Part shown: in pieces, positions 9,146-14,941 of the stretch | Numbering within the stretch: position 1 is the stretch's first letter | Layout: each line of letters starts with the position of its first letter | Source of the DNA: Ichthyophonus hoferi | Taxonomy: Eukaryota; Opisthokonta; Ichthyosporea; Ichthyophonida; Ichthyophonidae | DNA length: 14,941 bases | NCBI GenBank assembly: GCA_002751075.1 | Contig: NAOQ01000028.1 | Location: 10,044 to 24,984, forward strand | Direction: 5' to 3' | Program-made: the position numbers and the translations under genes | Notes under the pieces: model-generated | The model's database searches: none | What the model was told of the DNA's origin: nothing | Seen by the model: the letters and a program-made list of their open reading frames with translations, nothing else

Positions 9146-9319
9146 ATGGATATAGAATCAGAAGTATCAAGTGAGAAATATGATCACGGTATAATCATTG
9201 ACACCCAGGACAAGTCTACACTGCCAGTGAATGATCATGACATATACATGTCTGTGAGTGTATGTGTTTTTACAAGGGTATCTCAGGCATGTAATTATTT
9301 TTTTAGGTCTAAACCCTAA
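9146..9319 (+). CDS. small 57-residue open frame, doubtful
   Basis: The ATG at 9146 starts MDIESEVSSEKYDHG, rich in Asp, Glu and Ser, then IIIDTQDKSTLPVNDHDIYM. TCT|GTGAGT at about 9254 would make a donor, so the stretch could be a first exon. It lies in the gap between the two genes, on the strand opposite the phosphatase tail. No family is recognised and no partner exon is visible. Confidence 0.2.
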   Translation: MDIESEVSSEKYDHGIIIDTQDKSTLPVNDHDIYMSVSVCVFTRVSQACNYFFRSKP

Positions 9320-9343
9320 ACCTTAACTCTAAACCCTAAACCT
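9308..9343. repeat. short CCCTAAA-type repeat (two copies of a 16-mer)
   Basis: TCTAAACCCTAAACCT occurs at 9308-9323 and 9328-9343. The core CCCTAAA equals the plant-type telomere unit, but there are only two perfect units in separate blocks. Confidence 0.8.
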
Positions 9344-9632
9344 ATCCACTGTCAACCAAAAGATGCTGATTACTGTACACATTACTCCAGTGTTAACATA
9401 GCTTAGTGTGGTGATCATGGTTCTTTAATCAACAAATCAAATGTCTACAATATATTCTTTATTTGTTTAAAGATTACAACTTGATGAATAATAGCTAATA
9501 AACAGACTTCATTACACATAATAGTTATGAAATAATTAGGCAAGATTTCAGGTATGTGCAATTGGATCTTTGAGACAAAAACAATAATAAAAATACAACA
9601 ACCTGAATAGGTATAGGCAAATATATAGATTA

Positions 9633-9638
9633 TTTAAT
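9633..9638 (-). terminator. candidate poly(A) signal ATTAAA for the phosphatase gene
   Basis: TTTAAT on + reads ATTAAA in gene sense, about 40 bases after the stop. A canonical AATAAA (TTTATT at 9458-9463) lies about 215 bases after the stop. Either could be used. Confidence 0.4.
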
Positions 9639-9676
9639 ACATCTATTGCCAACACTAAAACCTTTGAATGCTATGA

Positions 9677-9794
9677 TTATGGAAACATATTAAGTGCTTG
9701 TAGAATCATTTCTAACGCCTCTTCAGCAGCCAACACTCCCTTAGCCTTAGTAAGCTTCCATGTAGGTTGGGATTCAAGCGCCCTTAAAACATTG
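9677..9794 (-). CDS. HAD phosphatase, exon 7 and stop
   Basis: The acceptor is TATACACAG above 9794 and the stop TAA is 9679-9677. It encodes NVLRALESQPTWKLTKAKGV then LAAEEALEMILQALNMFP. The KGV-x-x-x-EEALE…L ending matches the C-terminal helix of plant-type HAD homologues. Confidence 0.92.
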
Positions 9795-12700
9795 CTGTGT
9801 ATAGATATTTGTGTGCATAGGGGGCAGGGAGGAAAAAAGATAGGGTGTGTGTATACGTGTATGCGTGTATACAATGGTATGATAGTATGGTAGTATGTGT
9901 AGAGTTCATTTTCATATATGATCCTTAGTGTGAAGGGAATAAATTGATAGTGTTAGCATGTTGTTATATTTGGACAGAATAAAAATACAAGATTAACGTG
10001 TGAGATATGTAGATATTATATATGTGGGTATATGTGCCATTAAAGATGCTGAGGGAGTTAAAATCATGAAAGAAAGAGATTTAAAAGGTTATCCAAGTGT
10101 TAATTGCCTATAGAACACATTACAATCATGGTAACCCAATCCTGTGTAATAATAGAAGTAATATAACGATGAGAGTCAATCAAGTCTAATAATAGTAGTA
10201 ATAGATATATGATAACCAATGATGTATGGCAAGTATAATTATAGAAGCATGGGAATCAATCATGTCTGGAAATAATAGTGATAGGAGTAAGATAACCAAC
10301 CATAAGTGGCAATAGTAGTTTTAAAAGTATAGGAATGAATCATGTATGATAATAGTGGTGACAGAAATATGATAACCAATCATGTGTGAGCATAGTAGAG
10401 CTAGACACATATAATTGGATGGGGTAAGAAGAGATCTTACGGGTGTGTGGTCCCTGGTAGTACAGACCAACCAGCCTCATGGCCCAATAAAATGTCATTA
10501 TCATCATCAAATAGTGCCACCTGGTTGGACCATATTATTATTATGTATATATACAGCCAATTAGCTATGTAGTTGCAAGTCTTTCTAATTAAGTTAATAA
10601 ATAAATAAATGAAACACAATCATACACCTATAGCCATATAAAGACTTTCATATACCTATATATAGGTCTAAATTAATGTGTAATTGTTCTGAGTTGTCTA
10701 TCACAATGGGAGTTATAGACTGAATCTATCATGACTTTAATATAGTTTACCAATTATCTGACTGTACATAATTTAATATTTTGATGTATTTTCTAGGTTT
10801 CGTTGTGTTCTTAGCTAATATATTTTTTAAAAAGAATAATTTGTGAATATATGCTCAAGTGTCTATGTAGGTGTTTATGCAGCCATATATGTTGAAAGTG
10901 AATGAGAAAAGGAAAGGAATAGAAGAGATAGATAGATAGACTGATGTGTATAGATAGTAAGTGATTGAGTTGCATATGGTGGTCATCTATATATAGGAAT
11001 GTACGTATGTCTGTATGTATGTATATACATATGTATATATGAGTGATAGTATGTATATATATGTGATGGTATGTAAATATCAATTTATCTATGTACAATA
11101 GTATGTATAAGTAATAAATAAAGATAAAAAAATAGGTATATATACCATCGCATCCTTATGAGTTACTCCTAGTTTTTTAGCTACATATTTGGCTGCATTC
11201 GCCTTTCCTGATTGGCAGGGGTAGAAGTCGGCTTTGCCTAGATTAAAACTGCAATCTAGCTGGTAATTGGTGCATAATCTCTGTCTGATCTATGTAGGCA
11301 GGAACAGGAGACTAAGTGAAAAGAATATAAATATACAGCATATTAAGGTATGTATGTTTTAGGATATATATGGGTATTATAAAAAGTTATGTAGATTGTA
11401 AGATATAAATATGCATTGTATTAAGGTATTTATACTGTAGTATGCATAAATGTACGTATGTATAATAATATCATACTGTATATGTATATATATGCATACA
11501 TACACGCACATTTGGGAAAAGGCACATTATTATTATTATTATTATTATTACATGAACGTATATATATAATTACACTCCCCTATCCCCCATATATCCTAAA
11601 CCCATTCCCATTCCTAATACTTATCCTATATTCTTACTATTTCAAATTCTTCAGTAGCCTTGTTAATACTTTTTTTAACATCCACACGGAATGCTGTCCC
11701 ATAATTCCTGGCATCAACTAACCAACCATCTCTTTCCATATCACGATATGCATCCCATAATGGCCCCTTTCTATTGGCTGCATCAGGAATCTCATCCTGG
11801 TTCTCCCCAGATATTGGTTGCAGTAACTCCTCCCAGTACTGATCTGGACAATTTTTTTATAATGTTAAATTTTAAAATAACATTATAAATGACTGGTTGG
11901 TGTACATTATATCTACCATCTGTATCATTCTTAGTAATTCATATTAGATGTCCTTCTCGTTTCTGTTTCTATATGTTTTTAATTTTCCAATACCTATAGG
12001 ATTGGATCTATCATTAGATGTTTTTATATTGGCTCAGGTTTTCACATATTTCTATATAGGACACCATATATTGTATATATATATATATATATTAAATAAT
12101 ACATACAATATATATAATAGCATAGATATAATATATATATATGGTAGATCATATAGATGCAATATATATAATAATTAACATAAATATAATATACATATAT
12201 ACATAAGGAAGAAAAGGAGGAGCACGCAAACATAGTAACTATATATGGAGTATCTAGATATTGCATAGTAAAACTATTGGTTACTCTACTCCTACAAAAG
12301 TGGTAATAATTGGACCAGACAGAGCCACATCTACACCCTAAAGTGAGCATGGGTAGGGGATAGGTACCCTTCACATAGTCATGCGAAGCTATACGACCAC
12401 CATTTTCCCACACAAAAAAGTCTGAGGGAGGGAGGGAGGGAAGACGATCACGGAAGGTTGAGCTGCGTGCTCCTGGATATGTAATTATGGGTAAATGGGT
12501 GTAATTAAGTACAGTTATATGTAATTGGGGGTAATTAGGGCTAATTATATAAAATTGAGTGTAATTGAAAGTAATTATGGATAAGTGGGTGTAATTAAGT
12601 GTAGTTATATGTAATTGGGTGTAATTAGGGCTAATTAGATAAAATTGTGTGTAATTGTATGTAATTATGGGTAAATGGGTGTAATTAAGTTTAGTTATAT

Positions 12701-14271
12701 GTAATTGGATGTCTTTAGGAATAACTGGGTGTTATTAGGTATAGTGAACTGTAATTTAGTCTAAATAGATATAATTAAATATAATTAAGTATAATGAGAT
12801 GAAATTAGATGCATGTGAATATAACTGGGTGTAATTCTGCATAATTACATATAATTACGAGTATTTAGATGTACTTAGGGATAAGTGGGTGCTATTAGGA
12901 AAAGTGAGTTGTAATTATAAGTAATTATAAGCAATTAAATGTAAATAGATGGAATTCAGGGTAATTGGATGTGTTTAGGGAAAATTAGGTATAATTAGGT
13001 ATTGAGAAATATAATTGAGTGTAATGAGGGTTAATTAGATCTAGTGAGATGTAATTAGAAGTAATCAGATGGGATTAGGCTAATACATATCTATATATAC
13101 ATATACATATATCCCTACCCACACATAAAGAATACACACCTGTAATGATAACAAATGCACACCCTTTCTTTCTTATTTCACTGATCAACTCCACGGTCCT
13201 AATAGACATATATGAAGGGCCCCCTGTCAATGATGATAGTTCAATGCATTCACTAGTGATTCCTGTGAGATTGATTACCTTATTAGGATCGGGATTGTCA
13301 TGGCAACTAGAAGTGGTTAGGCAAAATTAGTGGGTTGGTGTAGGTAATTAAAATCAATAACCTATTGTATTTGGACTTATAGAGCGGAGGCAAGATAAAA
13401 GGAGTGGTCACATCCTCTTTTGTCTCTCTCTTTCTTGGGTCTCTCTTCTATTCCCTCCCACTTTTCACCTTAGCTGTATTAGCCTGCAACATTTTAATAC
13501 CTGCGTCTTTGTAAATATGTGTGGAGGATATATAAATCTTCATATATATGCCTTCCAATATGTATCTAAGAGTGCAGGTGTTGTATAAGTAGATGCATGT
13601 TGCTAAGTGAAATGTTGGTTGTGGAGTGTATATATAGGTCTGGAAAGAGGATTGGCTGTAGAGATGATAAAACAACTGTAGAAACATAATTGTAAAAGTA
13701 AAGGAACGTATGTTTTTGCCGACAACGAATGCAATTGGGAAGGCATGAGGGAATAAAGAGAAATATTACATGTAGTTGTGTTATCAATGTTACGTATGGA
13801 ATAATAAGAGCATTGGAAGGAGACTGGTAGAATAATCCTCAGGAACATATGTGCATCTTTAGATGTATAAAGACACGCATATAACTAAAGAAAGGGGGAA
13901 GTGAAATTAATTTCAATGGTAGAAATAGATATAATGATATATTATATAATTCCTGTTTTTGGCATCAATAAAATAATTAAGTATCCAATAATCCCTTCAT
14001 AAATATTATAACATTGTTCTATCCTAGACCACCTTAATCTCTAGCATTATCCTAGCAACGCCTCTCAAGGGGACCCTCTCCTACCTGCATTGTCACCCGT
14101 TGTATGCTTTAAAGTAACTGTTTTTGCACCTGGTACCTGTGGCTGCACTACACAAAACTCTTTAAAATCCTTGGGATAGTGTACTAGTGTTCCATCAACA
14201 TCTGAAAATATAACTTGTGGTCGCTGTTTAGCTGGTAGTGGGGTGGTCTGTTGTGCACTCATTGCTAACAT
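9677..14271 (-). CDS. HAD-superfamily phosphatase, C2B-cap (Cof / sucrose-phosphatase-like), complete, 7 exons
   Basis: Exons on the - strand: 14271-14085, 13262-13140, 12472-12368, 11843-11638, 11289-11146, 10520-10441 and 9794-9677. All six introns are GT-AG and every junction keeps phase, giving 321 residues. Motif I is FSDVDGTL (nucleophile D24, acid/base D26). Motif II is FVIITGARSS (T103). The motif III Lys is probably K236 in QSGKANAAKYV. Motif IV is LFDDDNDI (D260-D264, metal ligands). WENGGRI (125-131) is the segment after motif II typical of Cof-like and plant HAD IIB proteins, and the cap lies between motifs II and III. HAD enzymes of this kind hydrolyse phosphomonoesters, often sugar phosphates, with Mg2+. 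The substrate is unknown. There is no signal peptide or membrane segment, so it is probably cytosolic. The resemblance is strongest to uncharacterised plant and algal HAD proteins (from memory). Confidence 0.9.
10131..10410. repeat. 40-base tandem array, 7 units, with 80-base alternation
   Basis: Units start at 10131, 10171, 10211, 10251, 10291, 10331 and 10371, all exactly 40 bases. A shared core resembles AACCAATCATGTGTG followed by AATAGTAGT. GATAACCAA begins the units at 10211, 10291 and 10371, while GAGTCAAT or GGAATNAAT lies in the others, so the period is really two alternating 40-mers. It lies in the last intron of the phosphatase gene, 30 bases past the exon 6 donor. Confidence 0.9.
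10441..10520 (-). CDS. HAD phosphatase, exon 6 (motif IV)
   Basis: The acceptor is GGTCCAACCAG above 10520 and the donor is CC|GTAAGA at 10440. It encodes VALFDDDNDILLGHEAGWSV followed by LPGTTH. The acidic run DDDND is the HAD metal-binding motif IV, followed by the small helix and strand seen in Cof-like enzymes (…A..yiP.). Confidence 0.93.
10820..11145. repeat. TATG/GATA-type low-complexity tract in phosphatase intron 5
   Basis: A mix of ATAGATAG, TATGTATG and TATATATG without a strict period, immediately downstream (in gene sense) of the exon 5 donor. It gives a spurious Ile/His/Tyr frame on the - strand. Confidence 0.75.
11146..11289 (-). CDS. HAD phosphatase, exon 5 (cap end and motif III Lys)
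   Basis: A 144-base exon, phase 0 at both ends. The acceptor is CCTACATAG above 11289 and the donor is ATG|GTATAT at 11145. It encodes IRQRLCTNYQLDCSFNLGK, ADFYPCQSGKANAAKYVAKK and LGVTHKDAM. The Lys of SGKANAAK is the likely motif III residue. An upstream acceptor (CACTTAG above 11311) was rejected because it would not keep the frame across the exon. Confidence 0.9.
11526..11551. repeat. (ATT)n trinucleotide microsatellite
   Basis: Nearly nine ATT/TTA units just downstream of exon 4 in gene sense, in phosphatase intron 4 (11290-11637). The rest of that intron is TATG/TA-rich. Confidence 0.9.
11638..11843 (-). CDS. HAD phosphatase, exon 4 (cap domain)
   Basis: The acceptor is TTGTCCAG above 11843 and the donor is ATA|GTAAGA at 11637, phase 0. 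It encodes 68 residues of cap, including QYWEELLQPI, AANRKGPLWDAYRDMERDGW and YGTAFRVDVKK. The pattern NRKGxLWD…Y.T.FRV is shared with plant HAD proteins of this type (recalled, not searched). Confidence 0.9.
12368..12472 (-). CDS. HAD phosphatase, exon 3 (GARSS and WENGGRI)
   Basis: The acceptor is ATATCCAG just above 12472, only a few bases from the decamer array. The donor is G|GTACCT at 12367. It encodes ARSSTFRDRLPSLPPSDFFV then WENGGRIASHDYVK. The family pattern is STxxxRLPxLPxxD…ENGGRI. The run of CCCT repeats in the LPSLPPS codons is a short coding microsatellite that stays in frame. Confidence 0.92.
12481..13080. repeat. decamer tandem array, 60 units, exact 10-base period
   Basis: Consensus GTAATTAGGT on the + strand (ACCTAATTAC in gene sense). 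Units stay in register for 600 bases with no net insertion or deletion, although individual bases diverge considerably toward the right end. The left part shows a 90-base higher-order unit of nine decamers: 12481-12570, 12571-12660 and the start of a third at 12661. It fills most of intron 2 of the phosphatase gene and stops about 8 bases before the exon 3 acceptor. Confidence 0.95.
13140..13262 (-). CDS. HAD phosphatase, exon 2 (motif II strand)
   Basis: The acceptor is AATCTCACAG just above 13262 and the donor is G|GTGTGT at 13139. It encodes ITSECIELSSLTGGPSYMS, an amphipathic helix (TVELISEIRKKG) and the buried strand CAFVIIT. That is the helix-strand arrangement leading to HAD motif II. 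Confidence 0.92.
13263..14084 (-). other. phosphatase intron 1
   Basis: Its donor is GTAGGA and its acceptor CTCACAG. It has no array or recognisable element. Overlapping short frames here have no family resemblance and look like chance. Confidence 0.75.
14085..14271 (-). CDS. HAD phosphatase, exon 1 (motif I)
   Basis: ATG at 14271 has an in-frame TAA directly before it. The donor is G|GTAGGA at 14084. It encodes the nucleophile motif VIFSDVDGTLVHYPKDF and a low-conservation stretch ending TTGDNA. A second Met (M4, ATG at 14262) is an equally good start. TTAG ends at 14265, just before CA-ATG, and could be a splice acceptor for a 5' leader intron, in which case M4 is the start. Confidence 0.88.
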
Positions 14272-14810
14272 TTATACATAAAATAGATATTAGGGACCAT
14301 ACGATTGTTGGAAGAGAAACAACAATGAGTATCCATACTCAGGGTTGGAACTTTAGCTGTGAATAAAATTATAGAATTAATTAAATTTTAAATTAGGGAA
14401 ATAATTGGCGATATAAACATCATCCATAATGATAGATTTCCTTGATGGACACTCCTTTCAAGTCACCTCAAGACATACATGCATTGATACAAAGACATAT
14501 ATATACGTGCATTTTTATATATATACTTGAAAATTAAGCACAAAAAGATGCCATCTTTATGGTAAAATTTATAACTAACTAGTAAAATCAACCTTACTTA
14601 CATGCCGTCCCAGGGCCAGTGTGCTGTAGCAAATATACTACCTGAGCAGATTTAACTCGATTGAAATGATTTCATATTTCTAATACCACACCTTTATTTT
14701 ACACCCATTATTCACGGATAATTTTCTATATATTCCCACTCTAGCTCCATTTGAATTTTTTATTCTCCGTTTATATTTCATTCACCTGTTCATAATGTTT
14801 TCATTTATAG
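14272..14810. other. region upstream of the phosphatase gene, possible 5' leader exon
   Basis: No coding stretch is recognised. In gene sense (-) GGCAT|GTAAGTAAGG has its exon edge at 14602 and is a strong donor. Paired with the TTAG acceptor ending at 14265, it would give a leader intron of about 336 bases. No clear TATA or initiator can be told apart from the AT-rich background. Confidence 0.35.
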
Positions 14811-14931
14811 GAGTAAGCTTAAAATTAAACGCAAGAAACCTGAGATAAAATCACACCAGGGCGATTATTATTGGCTAGGGAAAGCCGAGAATGAGCTAAT
14901 CAAACTATCTATGGACATTATATATATATAA
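14811..14931 (+). CDS. possible terminal exon of an unidentified + strand gene
   Basis: TTTCATTTATAG ends at 14810 and makes a fair acceptor. Only one frame is open after it; from AGT at 14812 it encodes SKLKIKRKKPEIKSHQGDYY then WLGKAENELIKLSMDIIYI and a stop at 14929-14931. The stretch is richer in GC and less repetitive than its flanks, and the residues look coding-like (basic start, then an acidic/hydrophobic helix). No GT donor follows before the window ends. I recognise no family and see no upstream exon in the window, so this could be chance. Confidence 0.35.
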
Positions 14932-14941
14932 TATAAGATTG

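Larger units (their letters stand above)
8595..9676. other. intergenic/3' region after the phosphatase gene
   Basis: AT-rich with no gene recognised beyond the doubtful small frame at 9146-9319. It holds a CCCTAAA-like 20-base duplication at 9308-9343 and the phosphatase poly(A) candidates. Confidence 0.6.

Noticed and set aside
10811-11098. 95-residue - strand frame with His/Ile/Tyr repeats
   Set aside because: It comes from TATG/GATA low complexity in an intron.
11290-11311. Alternative upstream acceptor for phosphatase exon 5
   Set aside because: It also starts in phase 0, but adding 22 bases shifts the frame before the DFYP/SGK motifs; the acceptor at 11290 keeps it.
12481-13080. Regularly spaced repeats considered as a CRISPR array
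   Set aside because: Units are contiguous decamers without spacers, inside a eukaryotic intron.
13145-13330. 61-residue + strand frame
   Set aside because: It is antisense to phosphatase exon 2, which is supported by HAD motifs and phase on the - strand.

Overview
The window looks like nuclear DNA of an animal, probably an invertebrate. It is strongly AT-rich, full of microsatellites, and carries two genes whose exons are split by GT-AG introns of about 300 to 1,600 bases. No bacterial gene layout, RNA gene or CRISPR array is visible. The species cannot be fixed from the sequence; an early-branching animal such as a sponge is only a guess.

Positions 86-6924 (+ strand) hold the last nine exons of a homologue of NSMAF (FAN, factor associated with neutral sphingomyelinase activation), a BEACH/WD-repeat protein. 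Only the C-terminal part, about 354 residues and mostly WD propeller, lies here; the PH-like and BEACH domains would lie before position 1. All eight junctions keep the reading frame.

Positions 14271-9677 (- strand) hold a complete seven-exon gene for a HAD-superfamily phosphatase of about 321 residues. All four HAD motifs are present, and the fold appears to be the C2B-cap type resembling Cof and sucrose-phosphatase-like proteins. The two genes converge tail to tail, and nothing suggests that they share a pathway.

The 2.75 kb between them (6925-9676) holds a truncated retroelement reverse-transcriptase tail (8298-8594), an unrecognised open frame on the - strand (7966-8196), a palindrome with a hairpin (7713-7747), a short CCCTAAA-type repeat and candidate poly(A) signals. 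Upstream of the phosphatase (14272-14941) lie a possible 5' non-coding exon of that gene and a possible terminal exon of a further + strand gene.

The most unusual structures are three tandem arrays in introns, each with essentially no length change between units. They are a 60-unit array with an exact 10-base period (12481-13080), a seven-unit 40-base array with 80-base alternation (10131-10410), and a five-unit 29-base array (764-908). I found no convincing new multi-gene system; the decamer array is the item most worth a second look.
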